DNA of 64,000 nucleotides, from NCBI RefSeq assembly GCF_013031245.1, contig NZ_WPZL01000007.1, positions 1 through 64,000 of the forward strand. Reading direction: 5' to 3'. The stretch is from Ruegeria lacuscaerulensis. GTDB lineage: Bacteria; Pseudomonadota; Alphaproteobacteria; Rhodobacterales; Rhodobacteraceae. The notes beneath the pieces were generated by a model. That model was given only the letters and a program-made list of their open reading frames with translations. It was not told the DNA's origin and ran no database searches. Shown here piece by piece: positions 17,162 through 26,256 of this stretch; the stretch's first letter is position 1; the number at the start of each line of letters is the position of its first letter. A program made the translations under genes and the position numbers.

Positions 17162-17644
17162 GGGGAACGTCCTGCTGAGGTTAGGTTTTCCCCGGCCTTC
17201 ATGCATTCCCGTTAAAAGTGCAATCGAAATCAGGCGCATCTAGGCCTTTGTAAAATATCTATTTTAAACTCAATATTTACGGGGCTCAGAATCTCGCAAA
17301 AGTTGAAAATTACATGGCAAAATCTGGTCAAAGTAATGAAGATTGAGGGCCGTTGCGCGGGTTGAGACCCGATGTCTGAACAGCTTTCCGTGGATTACGC
17401 CCAAGCCGAATCACATCGAATCGGATCCGGGGGATCGGCGGATTTCCCCGTCTAACCCCGTCCAAAACTTGAAATTTTAACCCTTCGTTGTGACATGAAT
17501 GCCCAGATGCGGCGTAGTGCGCGCCTATGACCGCTGGACGAACCGATTTCTCCCGGCTAGATAGCCGCGATGAGACGCCGCTTTGATGCGGTGCTGATGC
17601 ATGTTTGCCCGGCATACCCGGGCGCCGGAATCGGAGAAAACCTC
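17162..17644. other. Intergenic region between cytochrome c and petABC
   Basis: This divergent gap must carry the promoters for both units. An AT-rich block at about 17250-17340 contrasts with the GC-rich surroundings. No convincing ORF or single consensus promoter is visible. Confidence 0.5.
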
Positions 17645-18229
17645 GTGTCCCACGCAGAAGACCACGAAGGCACCCGCAGAGATTTCCTCTACTACGTCGC
17701 TGGCGGCGCAGGTGTCGTTGCGACGGGTGCAGCCGTATGGCCCCTGATCAACCAAATGAACCCATCGGCAGACGTTCAGGCTCTGTCCTCGATTCGCCAG
17801 GATGTCAGTGGTGTCGAGCCGGGCACGCAGCTGACCGTCAAATGGTTGGGTAAACCAGTATTCATCCGTCACCGCACCGGTGCCGAGATTCAGGAAGCGC
17901 AGGAACAGGACGCCGAAGGCGTAGATGCACTACCTGATCCGCTGGCCCGCAACTTCAATCTGCCCGCTGATGCGCCTGCAACTGACGCCAACCGTGTGAT
18001 GCCGTCGCCCGAAGGCGAAGCGCCCGGTGCCTGGATCGTTCAGATGGGCGTCTGTACCCACCTGGGCTGCGTACCTCTGGGTGATGCCGGTGATTTCGGT
18101 GGCTGGTTCTGCCCCTGCCACGGTTCGCACTATGACCTTGCCGGTCGTATCCGCAAAGGCCCCGCGCCTGAAAACCTGCCCGTCCCGCCCGTTGAATGGC
18201 TGGACGCGACAACCATCAAGCTCGGCTAA
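17645..18229 (+). CDS. petA: Ubiquinol-cytochrome c reductase, Rieske iron-sulfur subunit
   Basis: A 194-residue Rieske protein of the bc1 complex that accepts the first electron from ubiquinol. The Tat-type N-terminus [13 protein letters not shown] begins at residue 11 and serves as the membrane anchor. The [2Fe-2S] ligands are in CTHLGC (137-142) and CPCHGS (156-161), and the two further cysteines of these boxes form the family disulfide. The GTG start at 17645 has GGAG 8 nt upstream and gives the right length; an ATG at 17570 would add 25 unlikely residues. It is first in petABC, with petB 11 nt downstream. Confidence 0.97.
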   Translation: MSHAEDHEGTRRDFLYYVAGGAGVVATGAAVWPLINQMNPSADVQALSSIRQDVSGVEPGTQLTVKWLGKPVFIRHRTGAEIQEAQEQDAEGVDALPDPLARNFNLPADAPATDANRVMPSPEGEAPGAWIVQMGVCTHLGCVPLGDAGDFGGWFCPCHGSHYDLAGRIRKGPAPENLPVPPVEWLDATTIKLG

Positions 18230-18240
18230 GGGAGACCCAG

Positions 18241-19572
18241 ATGTCCGGAATTCCCCACGATCACTACGAGCCGAAGACAAATGGCGAGAAGTGGCTGAAC
18301 AGCCGTCTGCCCATCGTCGGCCTGCTGTATGACACCCTGATGATCCCTACCCCCAAAAACCTGAACTGGTGGTGGATCTGGGGCATCGTTCTGGCGTTCT
18401 GCCTGGCGCTGCAAATCGTCACCGGTATCGTTCTGGTGATGCACTATACCCCGCATGTTGATCTGGCCTTTGCCAGCATCGAACACATCATGCGCAACGT
18501 GAATGGCGGCTATATGCTGCGCTACCTGCACATGAACGGCGCGTCGCTGTTCTTTGTTGCGGTTTACATCCACATCTTCCGCGGCCTGTTCTACGGGTCG
18601 TACAAAGCCCCGCGTGAAATCACGTGGATCATCGGGATGCTGATCTATCTGATGATGATGGGCACCGCCTTCATGGGCTACGTTCTGCCCTGGGGCCAGA
18701 TGTCCTTCTGGGGTGCGACCGTGATCACCGGTCTGTTTGGCGCGATCCCGTTCATCGGTGACGCGATCCAGACCTGGTTGCTGGGCGGGCCTGCGGTGGA
18801 CAACGCCACGCTGAACCGCTTCTTCTCGCTGCATTACCTGCTGCCGTTCGTGATTGCGGCACTGGTGATCGTGCACATCTGGGCCTTCCACACCACCGGC
18901 AACAACAACCCCACGGGTGTTGAGGTGCGTCGCGGTTCGAAAGCCGAGGCCGAGAAAGACACCCTGCCGTTCTGGCCCTACTTCGTGATCAAGGACCTGT
19001 TCGCGCTGGCCGTGATCCTGGTCGTGTTCTGGGCCATCGTCGGCTTCATGCCGAACTATCTGGGCCACCCGGACAACTACATCGAAGCCAACCCGCTGGT
19101 CACGCCTGCACACATCGTGCCCGAATGGTACTTCCTGCCGTTCTACGCGATCCTGCGTGCCTTCACCGGTGAGGTTTGGGTCGTTCAGTTCGCCAGCTTC
19201 ATCACCGGCGGCATCGTCGACGCCAAGTTCTTTGGTGTGATTGCGATGTTCGGTGCGATCCTGGCGATGGCGCTGGCACCCTGGCTGGACACGTCGAGCG
19301 TGCGTTCGGGCAAGTACCGTCCGATGTTCAAATGGTGGTTCTACCTGCTGATCATCGACTTCTTTGCCCTGATGTGGCTGGGTGCGATGCCCGCGGAAGA
19401 GCCCTATGCGACCTTCTCGCTGATCGCGTCCGCCTACTGGTTCGCCTATTTCTTCGTGATCCTGCCAATCCTGGGTGTCATCGAAAAACCCGAGGCGCAG
19501 CCGGAAACCATCGAAGAAGACTTCAATGCGCATTATGGCAAGGCTGACGCCGACGCCACGCCGGCCGAGTAA
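18241..19572 (+). CDS. petB: Cytochrome b of the bc1 complex
   Basis: A 443-residue integral membrane protein with eight helices and two b haems. The four ligands H97, H111, H198 and H212 fall at the same numbers as in Rhodobacter capsulatus. The Qo-site motif PEWY is at 294-297. The Arg/His-rich second helix and [18 protein letters not shown] loop are also canonical. It oxidises ubiquinol at Qo and reduces quinone at Qi. It follows petA by 11 nt and precedes petC by 17 nt, the standard operon order. Confidence 0.98.
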   Translation: MSGIPHDHYEPKTNGEKWLNSRLPIVGLLYDTLMIPTPKNLNWWWIWGIVLAFCLALQIVTGIVLVMHYTPHVDLAFASIEHIMRNVNGGYMLRYLHMNGASLFFVAVYIHIFRGLFYGSYKAPREITWIIGMLIYLMMMGTAFMGYVLPWGQMSFWGATVITGLFGAIPFIGDAIQTWLLGGPAVDNATLNRFFSLHYLLPFVIAALVIVHIWAFHTTGNNNPTGVEVRRGSKAEAEKDTLPFWPYFVIKDLFALAVILVVFWAIVGFMPNYLGHPDNYIEANPLVTPAHIVPEWYFLPFYAILRAFTGEVWVVQFASFITGGIVDAKFFGVIAMFGAILAMALAPWLDTSSVRSGKYRPMFKWWFYLLIIDFFALMWLGAMPAEEPYATFSLIASAYWFAYFFVILPILGVIEKPEAQPETIEEDFNAHYGKADADATPAE

Positions 19573-19589
19573 GAAGAGGGACCGGAAAC

Positions 19590-20375
19590 ATGTTCAAGAA
19601 ACTTGCAATCGGTGCCGCGTTTGCCATCGCCCTTGCTCCTGCTGCGTCCTTCGCAGCAGGTGGCGGCGAGCAGCATATCGAGGACTTCCACTTTTCGTTT
19701 GAAGGCCCCTTTGGCACCTGGGATCAAAACCAGCTGCAGCGCGGCCTTCAGGTCTACACCGAGGTCTGCGCGGCCTGCCACGGCCTGAGATACGTGCCCC
19801 TGCGCGACCTTGAGGCGTTGGGTTATTCGGAAGAAGAAGTCATCGCATATGCGGCTGATAACTTCGAAGTGTTCGACCCCGAGCTGGATGATTTCCGCCC
19901 GGCGATCCCGACCGATCACTTTCCGGCCAATGACGGCGTTGGCGCACCGGACCTGAGCCTGATGGCCAAGGCCCGCGCCGGATTCCACGGCCCCTATGGT
20001 CTGGGCATCAACCAGCTGATCAAAGGCATGGGTGGCCCGGAATACATCGCCTCGCTGCTGGATGGCTATACCGGCCACGAAAAGGAAGAAGCGGGCGCGG
20101 TTTTGTACGAAAACACCGCCTTCCCGGGTGGCTGGATTTCGATGGCACCGCCGCTGGGTGAAGATCAGGTGGAGTTCGCCGATGGTCACCCGGCCACAGT
20201 CGAAGCCATGTCCGAGGACGTTGCGGCCTTTCTGATGTGGACCGCCGAGCCCAAGATGATGGAACGCAAATACTCCGGCTTTGTCGGCGTTGTTTTCCTG
20301 ACCCTTCTGTCGGTGCTGCTGTACCTGGTCAACAAGCGCCTGTGGGCCACTGTGAAAGGCAAAAAGAAGGACTGA
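19590..20375 (+). CDS. petC: Cytochrome c1 of the bc1 complex
   Basis: A 261-residue membrane-anchored c-type cytochrome. A signal peptide ends near SFAAGGGE, the haem site CAACH is at residues 60-64 ([10 protein letters not shown]), and the C-terminal helix [20 protein letters not shown] anchors it. The axial Met is likely in WISMAPPL. It passes electrons from the Rieske centre to a soluble or membrane cytochrome c. It is the last gene of petABC, followed by a strong terminator. Confidence 0.97.
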   Translation: MFKKLAIGAAFAIALAPAASFAAGGGEQHIEDFHFSFEGPFGTWDQNQLQRGLQVYTEVCAACHGLRYVPLRDLEALGYSEEEVIAYAADNFEVFDPELDDFRPAIPTDHFPANDGVGAPDLSLMAKARAGFHGPYGLGINQLIKGMGGPEYIASLLDGYTGHEKEEAGAVLYENTAFPGGWISMAPPLGEDQVEFADGHPATVEAMSEDVAAFLMWTAEPKMMERKYSGFVGVVFLTLLSVLLYLVNKRLWATVKGKKKD

Positions 20376-20401
20376 GTCTGACGGCTCACCCCTGAATTTC
20401 A

Positions 20402-20434
20402 AAAGGCCCGGTGGAAAACGCCGGGCCTTTTTTT
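20402..20434 (+). terminator. Rho-independent terminator of petABC
   Basis: AAAGGCCCGG-tggaaaacg-CCGGGCCTTT is a perfect 10-bp stem merging into seven T residues. It lies 26 nt after petC. Confidence 0.95.
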
Positions 20435-20525
20435 GTTTGGTTGCTTCCCGGTGCTATACTCGCACAGCCCTTCTTAGTTTCAGGGGCGGCGCATTTTCAG
20501 CGAAAATCATTTGGGAGAGCGAATT

Positions 20526-20939
20526 ATGGGCACGCAAAGCAATGTCAAAAAGCTACGGACAGCCTTCGCGGAATGGAACGACAGCAAGGCCTCAGATATC
20601 GGGATGTGGAAGAAATACACGACCGAAGATCTGTGTATGCGTTCCATCGGTCGCGGGCAGTATGGGCTGGACTTCAGTTGCGCGCGTGACGGTCAGGCCG
20701 AGATGCAGGAGTATCTGGAGGACCTGACCAATGCTTTCGAAATGCAGCACTGGACCCTGAAGGACACCATTGCGCAAGACGACCGGGTCGTTGGCCTCGG
20801 CGTGTGTGCCTGGACGCACAAAGGCACCGGCAAGACGGTCGAAACACCGATTGTCATCATTTGCCGGTTCCGCGACGGGCTGGTTTGTGAAAACGAGGAA
20901 TTCTACGACACCGCCGCCGTATCTGCTGTCACCGGCTGA
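20526..20939 (+). CDS. SnoaL/NTF2-like protein
   Basis: A 137-residue cone-fold protein with a SnoaL-like pattern: the opening helix VKKLRTAFAEWND, the FEMQHWTLKDTIAQDDRVVGLGVCAWTHKGTGK strand pair, and the terminal CRFRDGLVCENEEFYDT that closes the pocket. The family includes ketosteroid isomerase-like enzymes and stress proteins; no specific catalytic set can be assigned. The ATG at 20526 has GGGAGAG upstream. It stands alone between the petABC terminator and convergent mtaB. Confidence 0.75.
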   Translation: MGTQSNVKKLRTAFAEWNDSKASDIGMWKKYTTEDLCMRSIGRGQYGLDFSCARDGQAEMQEYLEDLTNAFEMQHWTLKDTIAQDDRVVGLGVCAWTHKGTGKTVETPIVIICRFRDGLVCENEEFYDTAAVSAVTG

Positions 20940-20951
20940 GCGGTCTCTGCT

Positions 20952-22208
20952 TCAGGCAATCAGCTGCGTTTCGGTGCAACCGGAAACCTGTGCCGTCACG
21001 ATCTGCCCTTCGGTTTGCGGAGATTCGAAGGATACCTCAGTGAATTGCTCGGTTCGGCCCATATGCGGGTTTTCCATCAGGATGTGGTGGGTTTGGCCTA
21101 TCTGGGAGGCCAGATGCTTAGTGACCTGTGCTTCACCCGCAGCACGCAGGCGTGCCGCACGGTCTTTGATGATCGTGCCGTTGATCTGCTGCGGTATACG
21201 GGCCGCCGGAGTGCCTTCACGCTTGGAATAGGGAAAGACGTGCAGCCAGGTCAGATCGCACTCAGTCACCAGTCTCAGCGAGTTTTCGAAATGCGCCTCG
21301 GTTTCGGTCGGAAAGCCCGCGATGATATCGGCGCCAAAGGTCATCTCGGGGCGCAGCTTGCGGGCGTCTTCGGTAAAGCGGATGGCGTCATCGCGCAGGT
21401 GGCGGCGCTTCATCCGCTTCAGGATCAGGTCGTCGCCATGTTGCAGCGACAGGTGCAGATGCGGCATCAGCCGTGGCTCTGTGGCGATGGCCTGCATCAG
21501 GTTCTCGTCCACCTCGATCGAGTCGATCGAACTGATCCGCAGGCGCGGCAGGTCGGGCACCAGTTTCAGAATACGCATCACCAGATCGCCCAGCTTGGGC
21601 TGCGCCGGTAGGTCGGCCCCCCATGAGGTCAGATCAACACCGGTCAGAACAACCTCATTATAGCCCTTGTCCACCAGCCGCTTGATCTGGTTCACCACCA
21701 CGCCCGCCGGGACGCTGCGCGAGTTACCACGGCCGTAAGGGATGATGCAGAAGGTGCAGCGATGGTCACAGCCGTTTTGGACCTGCACATAGGCGCGCGA
21801 GCGGGTACCGAACCCGTCGATCAGGTGCCCGGCGGTTTCCGTGACGGACATGATGTCATCGACCTGAACGGTCTCGGTTTCTCCGATGAAATCCGCAGCC
21901 ATGCCTTTCCAGGTGTCGGGCTGCATTTTCTCGGTGTTGCCAATCACGGCATCGACCTCTTCCATCCCGGAGAAGGTCTCAGGTTCGGTCTGTGCCGCAC
22001 AGCCCGTCACGATCAGCCGAGCGTGGGGATTTTCCCGCCGCAGCTTACGTATCTCCTGCCGCGCTTTGCGTACGGCCTCGGCCGTCACAGCACAGGTGTT
22101 CACCACCACGGCGTCGGCAAGACCAGCTTGTTGAGACAGTTCTTTCATCGCCTCGGTCTCATAGGCGTTCAGGCGGCAACCCAGCGTGGTGAATTTGGGG
22201 GCTCTCAT
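20952..22208 (-). CDS. mtaB: tRNA (N6-threonylcarbamoyladenosine(37)-C2)-methylthiotransferase
   Basis: A 418-residue radical-SAM methylthiotransferase. The N-terminal UPF0004 domain holds the auxiliary cluster cysteines in TLGCRLNAYE, VNTCAV and VTGCAAQ. The radical-SAM CxxxCxxC is CDHRCTFC. A TRAM-like C-terminus follows. The order and the GCRLNAYE motif fit MtaB, which converts t6A37 to ms2t6A37 in tRNAs reading ANN codons, rather than MiaB or RimO. The ATG overlaps the dapF stop by 4 nt. The tRNA-Lys(UUU) gene nearby is a possible substrate of this modification, probably a coincidence of location. Confidence 0.92.
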   Translation of the reverse strand: MRAPKFTTLGCRLNAYETEAMKELSQQAGLADAVVVNTCAVTAEAVRKARQEIRKLRRENPHARLIVTGCAAQTEPETFSGMEEVDAVIGNTEKMQPDTWKGMAADFIGETETVQVDDIMSVTETAGHLIDGFGTRSRAYVQVQNGCDHRCTFCIIPYGRGNSRSVPAGVVVNQIKRLVDKGYNEVVLTGVDLTSWGADLPAQPKLGDLVMRILKLVPDLPRLRISSIDSIEVDENLMQAIATEPRLMPHLHLSLQHGDDLILKRMKRRHLRDDAIRFTEDARKLRPEMTFGADIIAGFPTETEAHFENSLRLVTECDLTWLHVFPYSKREGTPAARIPQQINGTIIKDRAARLRAAGEAQVTKHLASQIGQTHHILMENPHMGRTEQFTEVSFESPQTEGQIVTAQVSGCTETQLIA

Positions 22209-23038
22209 TCCAGCGTCCTCAGAAATTCCGTCGTCAATGTGCCCGAGAAGACGTGGCAGGTCGGTCCGGTCATCCAGACCCCATCTTCGCGCCAGTCGAT
22301 CCAGATCGTGCCGCCATCAAGATCAACCTGCACCCGGCGCCCGGTCAGCCCGCGGCGCGCGGCTGCAACCGCTGTCGCACAAGAGGACGAGCCTGAGGCC
22401 AGTGTTATTCCCACCCCCCGTTCCCACACGCGCATGCGGATGTGATCCGGTCCGACGACCTGCGCCACCTGCACGTTGGTGCGTTCTGGATAGAGCGGAT
22501 GATATTCATACCGAGACCCAAATTCCGTCAGTGGGATGGCTTCGGCATCCTCAACAAAAAAAGTGCAGTGCGGGTTGCCCATCCCGGTGGCGGTCGGTGC
22601 GCCCTCAATCGGCAATTCCAGCGTATCGACTTCTTCGGCCAGCGGAATCTCGTGCCAGTCCAACTGTGGTTGGCCCATATTGACCGAGGTCAGGCCGTCC
22701 CCGGCGTCGTGCGCCAACAGGGTTCCGCGCTCGGTGGTCAGGGTCAGGTCAGATTTACCGGTTTCTTCCATCAGGAACCGCGCGATGCACCGTGTGGCAT
22801 TGCCGCACGCGGCCGAGGTCGAACCGTCCGCATTGTAGAACACCAGATGTGCATCCGATTCACCGTTTTCGATGACCGCCAACTGGTCAAAGCCTACGCC
22901 GAATTGCCGGTGCCCAATTCCCCGCGCCAGCGTGGGTGAAATATCGACCGACTGTGCACGCGCATCCACAATGACAAAGTCATTGCCCAGCCCGTGCATC
23001 TTCATGAAGGGCAATCCGGTGGTCAGTATTCGTTGCAT
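22205..23038 (-). CDS. dapF: Diaminopimelate epimerase
   Basis: A 277-residue two-domain epimerase that interconverts LL- and meso-diaminopimelate for lysine and peptidoglycan synthesis. The two catalytic cysteines are in STSAACGNATRC and SGSSSCATAVAA. FMKMHGLGNDFVIVDAR at the N-terminus is diagnostic. The ATG at 23038 is chosen, but no good ribosome site is seen; ATG at 23047 or a GTG at 23074 are alternatives. It forms a two-gene operon with mtaB by a 4-nt overlap. Confidence 0.94.
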   Translation of the reverse strand: MQRILTTGLPFMKMHGLGNDFVIVDARAQSVDISPTLARGIGHRQFGVGFDQLAVIENGESDAHLVFYNADGSTSAACGNATRCIARFLMEETGKSDLTLTTERGTLLAHDAGDGLTSVNMGQPQLDWHEIPLAEEVDTLELPIEGAPTATGMGNPHCTFFVEDAEAIPLTEFGSRYEYHPLYPERTNVQVAQVVGPDHIRMRVWERGVGITLASGSSSCATAVAAARRGLTGRRVQVDLDGGTIWIDWREDGVWMTGPTCHVFSGTLTTEFLRTLE

Positions 23039-23103
23039 GGCGGGCATATAACCCCGCGCTGGAAAGGAATCCACCCTGCAGTGAAGATTCCTGAAAAAAG
23101 GGG

Positions 23104-23132
23104 TTGACCCCCCCGCGCCACCTGCCTAATTA
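23104..23132 (+). promoter_or_regulatory. Putative strong promoter upstream of tRNA-Lys
   Basis: TTGACC at 23104-23109, a 17-nt spacer and TAATTA at 23127-23132 form a near-consensus sigma-70 promoter. It reads toward the tRNA, about 125 bp away, and no other gene lies between. Confidence 0.6.
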
Positions 23133-23257
23133 AGCCGCCTATCGGGACGCCGGAAACAAGTTAAGTGACGGCGAAACGAGGTGCAAATAAGGACTTGAAC
23201 CCGGTCGGGAAAATGCCTTAGAGAGCGCCACGGATCGACAAGATCCAACGAAAGAGT

Positions 23258-23333
23258 GGGCCGTTAGCTCAGTTGGTAGAGCAACTGACTTTTAATCAGT
23301 GGGTCGCAGGTTCGAATCCTGCACGGCTCACCA
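23258..23333 (+). tRNA. tRNA-Lys (anticodon UUU)
   Basis: A 76-nt cloverleaf. The acceptor GGGCCGT pairs with ACGGCTC, the D-arm contains TAGCTCAGTTGGTAGAGC, the anticodon stem ACTGA/TCAGT encloses CTTTTAA (anticodon TTT), and the T-arm holds GGTTCGAATCC. The CCA end is encoded, and a run of T follows directly, consistent with termination. Confidence 0.97.
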
Positions 23334-23821
23334 CTTTTTTAAATGAAAGCAATGTTTTATCTGGCTTCATGCGGAGAGCCTAAGGTGTATTCTGCTCGCC
23401 GGAAGCAATACGTAAGCACCGCAACATACATTGAGGCGTGCCTTTTTGGTCACTAAGAGAGATCGTTGTGAGCCAAGCTCGGAAAGCAATTCCAGTGGGT
23501 ACGCGGAATAGCAAGAGACCTACTGGTTAGGCAACGTCGGACGCTCTAGTCGCCGTTGATCACACTTTGGTTCTTTGTCCTTGCAGAAAGTCGAACGCGA
23601 CGGAAATCGGACGTTGGGATTGCCGACCATGAAATTCAGGTGAGTGAATTAAGCTGTGGTTCACCCCAGAACCGCATGAAGATATTGCTCAGCCAACGAA
23701 TTACCCGTCATTGGGCGGGTTATTGCTTCTGGACCACCGGCGGGTTGGCGAAAGGTTCGGCAGAACCTACATGTCTAAAAACAAGAGGCCGAGACATACG
23801 AACGAACGTAAGGAAACCGAC
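23334..23821. other. Noncoding stretch after tRNA-Lys
   Basis: About 490 bp without a supportable gene. No integrase and no direct repeat of the tRNA 3' end were found by eye. Base composition is lower in GC than upstream. Confidence 0.5.
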
Positions 23822-24064
23822 ATGAAGAAGACAACGGTAGCTTGCCTGCTTGGTGGCGCATTGCTCTTGGCAGCATGTGGAGCCCCGACAACGCCAACTC
23901 AGGCTCAAGCACAAAACGACGCTCGGTGTGCTGCTGGTGTTCTGGGGGGTGCAGCTCTTGGTGGCGTCTTGGGCAACCAGATTGGTGCAGGCACGGGTAA
24001 AACCCTCGCTACGGCGGCAGGCGCTGGACTTGGAATGTATGCAGGCCAATCGGCTTGTAACTGA
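23822..24064 (+). CDS. Glycine-zipper lipoprotein (17 kDa surface-antigen-like)
   Basis: An 80-residue envelope protein. A lipoprotein signal peptide ends in the lipobox LLAAC, with Cys at residue 19. A linker precedes a glycine-zipper region: GVLGGAALGGVLGNQIGAGTGKTLATAAG-type repeats about residues 42-72. Such domains form paired membrane helices in outer-membrane lipoproteins. AAGGAAA lies 6 nt before the ATG. It is isolated in the tRNA-adjacent stretch and followed by a terminator-like hairpin. Confidence 0.82.
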   Translation: MKKTTVACLLGGALLLAACGAPTTPTQAQAQNDARCAAGVLGGAALGGVLGNQIGAGTGKTLATAAGAGLGMYAGQSACN

Positions 24065-24080
24065 CGAAAAGATACAGGCA

Positions 24081-24118
24081 GCAAAAGTGAGGGGTTGGCC
24101 GAAAGGCTGGCCTTTTGC
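24081..24118 (+). terminator. Hairpin after glycine-zipper lipoprotein
   Basis: GCAAAAG at 24081-24087 pairs with CTTTTGC at 24112-24118, enclosing GGCC...GGCC. T-rich sequence follows. It lies 17 nt after the stop and probably terminates the lipoprotein transcript. Confidence 0.5.
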
Positions 24119-24507
24119 TTTTCCTTCGTGTGTTCATGCGCTGCGTAGCGGCGCCGGCGTGCCAAATTGAAATCTGCTCCGGTTCGATCCCGCCGTTCGC
24201 TGCTATTCGCTTAAAACGATGAATTGAGCCCGTTTCTGCCGTAGTCTCAAATTCACGCATTTGCAAACGCGCCACGACGGTCCGGCTTATTTGCGGACTT
24301 TCACGATGCAATTTAGTGCTGCGGCGCAGCAATCGCGAGCCGACCGGGTGCAACCAATTGGTCCTGAGCCTTGTAATACCGCAATCTGACTTGTTCAGAA
24401 CTTTGGTTGGTTGCTTCGGCCGCAATTGCAAGACGGCGGACCATCTATCAGAATCGCGGAAACTAGGATATGAAGTCTCAAATTGATTTATGCATAGAGG
24501 CTTTACC

Positions 24508-24681
24508 ATGACATTTGTCCGCACCCAGGCTGAATACCGTGCTGCGCTCCGGGAAATAGAATACTTGTGGGGATCGGAACCGGATACTGACGAGGGCAAA
24601 CGGCTGGAAGAATACTTGTCGGCGGTCGATCATTACGAACAGCATTCCGGTCAGGCACCAGAGAAGCAGGTCTTGGCTTAA
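24508..24681 (+). CDS. Orphan HigA-N-terminal-like small protein
   Basis: A 57-residue protein resembling the helical N-terminus of HigA-type antitoxins: RTQAEYRAALREIEYLWGSEPDTDEGKRLEEYL parallels the EYEAALARIEEL plus PGTPEGDEL pattern. HigA normally continues into a helix-turn-helix domain, but here the frame stops after VDHYEQHSGQAPEKQ. AGAGG precedes the ATG. No HigB-type toxin is adjacent. It is either a remnant of a toxin-antitoxin pair or a small stand-alone protein; a DNA-binding role is unlikely without the HTH. Confidence 0.55.
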   Translation: MTFVRTQAEYRAALREIEYLWGSEPDTDEGKRLEEYLSAVDHYEQHSGQAPEKQVLA

Positions 24682-24734
24682 ACTCTTCGTGGCTTGCCGC
24701 TGTGGGTGCTGCTCACTGCTTCGGGAGAAAAGAT

Positions 24735-24857
24735 ATGAACAGGAATTTTATCATTATCGCCGCGGTCCTAGTTGTTGTTCTGGCTCTTTCCATGATGAGG
24801 ACCGACAGCGAGGACGCAGGGGGTGAGGAGCCCGCACCTGCTGCAGCCCCGGAATAA
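24735..24857 (+). CDS. Small single-pass membrane protein (40 aa)
   Basis: A 40-residue ORF with GGAG 7 nt before the ATG. Residues 4-21 form one hydrophobic helix (IIIAAVLVVVLALSMM), followed by an acidic Pro/Ala tail (EDAGGEEPAPAAAPE). The layout matches small bitopic membrane proteins that modulate larger complexes. No family is recognised. It lies 53 nt after the HigA-like ORF and may share its transcript. Confidence 0.55.
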   Translation: MNRNFIIIAAVLVVVLALSMMRTDSEDAGGEEPAPAAAPE

Positions 24858-25433
24858 GTGTGATCCCCGGCAAAGACAAAGCGTGACGGGCTAATCTTGA
24901 GTTGGGCGCTTAGCTGTGCTTGACGGGTGGGCTGGAATTCTTGTGCGCTATACGAACTCCAATCTGGTGGAGCGGTAAACCATTATCACGCACGCCATCC
25001 CGTCCAAGCCCGTTGAGCTTGAGCAAAAGGAGCCTTGAGGCTGCATAAACACACTTCAGCGCATCTCGTCAAAATGATGGAAAAGCGCGAAATCTGATTG
25101 CTCTGTATGGCCGGAAATGGTTCTGAAATTGCCGGAAGTGGATCAAATGCTGGCAAAGCTGAAAGAGAGAACTGGCAAAGGAAAACACATACCGTGGGGG
25201 TTGCCTCGATTGTTACTGCGTGGGCGTATGGCGGGTGCGTATCTGGTTGATGCGGTGAGGCAACAGGTCAAGCTGCAAGTGATACCAGCACGACCCGCAG
25301 ATTGAGTCCTGTGCCAATGCCTGAGCGAATACACGCCGTTCGCGCGGCGGGTTTCCGCGCCGTAAACACACCCTCTCTTTGCGCTACGCCAGAGTTGCTC
25401 TATGGAGTGCACTGCGTTTTGATGGGGGTCAAA
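24858..25433. other. Noncoding stretch
   Basis: Nearly 600 bp without a supportable gene. Short frames on both strands lack ribosome sites and normal protein composition. Confidence 0.45.
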
Positions 25434-25535
25434 ATGAAGCTCAGCGCATTGGAAATTATTTGTATACTTCTGGCAAGCTCGGTCGCGGTTGCCGGGTTTG
25501 TGACGGCTGCAAACGCGCTGATTTCGGTCATTTGA
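25434..25535 (+). CDS. Possible 33-aa hydrophobic peptide
   Basis: The ATG at 25434 follows GGGGG at 5 nt. The peptide is almost entirely one membrane helix (LEIICILLASSVAVAGFVTAA). It has no recognised relatives and could be a chance ORF. It is recorded because the start signal and hydrophobic profile agree. Confidence 0.28.
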   Translation: MKLSALEIICILLASSVAVAGFVTAANALISVI

Positions 25536-26256
25536 GGTTACTAGACCTGCCTGTTCAAGGTGGCTTCCGTTTTGCTCTCCTTTAGACACCCTTCCCCGAG
25601 CAATCTGGCGTCGATCCGCTTTCGCTCGGGCAGAAGAACCCTTCGGCAAGAGAAACGCCAGCCTCGGGAATAGGTCAGTATCTGTTTGATTGGCCACGGC
25701 CGGATTCTGCGCGCGGACAGGTCCGACGTCCTATACAGACTGCTGGCGTTCAGTGTCTTTCCTTACCGATGCAGAGCCTTCAGTTTGATCGTCAAGTGAC
25801 CTGAAAAGCTGAGGGACGGGCAGGTTTCATTGCCGGGAACGCCGGTAGATTCGGTCGCTTGAGCAGAGAAATGGCTGCCTTTGACGGTAATTACCCGCCC
25901 CTCCGACAATCGTTTTCAGTAAGGCATTGCGAAAGAACTGAATTCCGCCAATCCCAGCGTGATTTAACCTTGGGAAATTGGGGATGAATGCATTATTGAG
26001 CATGTTTTCCATGTGCTATTGGGCAATATACCGCTGAACCTTGCAGCCGGAATCCCGCAGAAACCCGCCTAGATCTGACTGTCAGCTCAAGCCTGCTTTC
26101 CTTTCGAAATACCATCAATATTTTCCGCAACCTGAATATGGGGATTCTCTGCAAAAGTTGCGTTCGACGCGCCGTTCCGAAGTATTGGGCAAGGCGCGAA
26201 TAGATCGCTTTTGAAAAGCAGATAAAATACAGGCAAGAAACTCGGGCAGTGATGCA
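25536..26256. other. Noncoding stretch upstream of type I exporter
   Basis: About 720 bp with no gene I can support. The part near 26100-26250 is AT-richer and must hold the exporter promoter. No clear operator or repeat is seen. Confidence 0.45.

Noticed and set aside
18226..19533. Long minus-strand frame of 435 codons antisense to petB
   Set aside because: Antisense shadow of a GC-rich gene; His/Gln/Asp-rich composition and no start signal.
24170..24200. GGTTCGATCCCGCC as a second tRNA-derived att site
   Set aside because: Only a few bases match the tRNA-Lys 3' end; not a direct repeat.
24009..24599. 196-codon minus-strand frame overlapping the lipoprotein and HigA-like ORFs
   Set aside because: Overlaps two better-supported plus-strand genes and has no coding features.
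25143..25697. 184-codon minus-strand frame in the sparse region
   Set aside because: No ribosome site, mixed composition and no family motif; probably noncoding.
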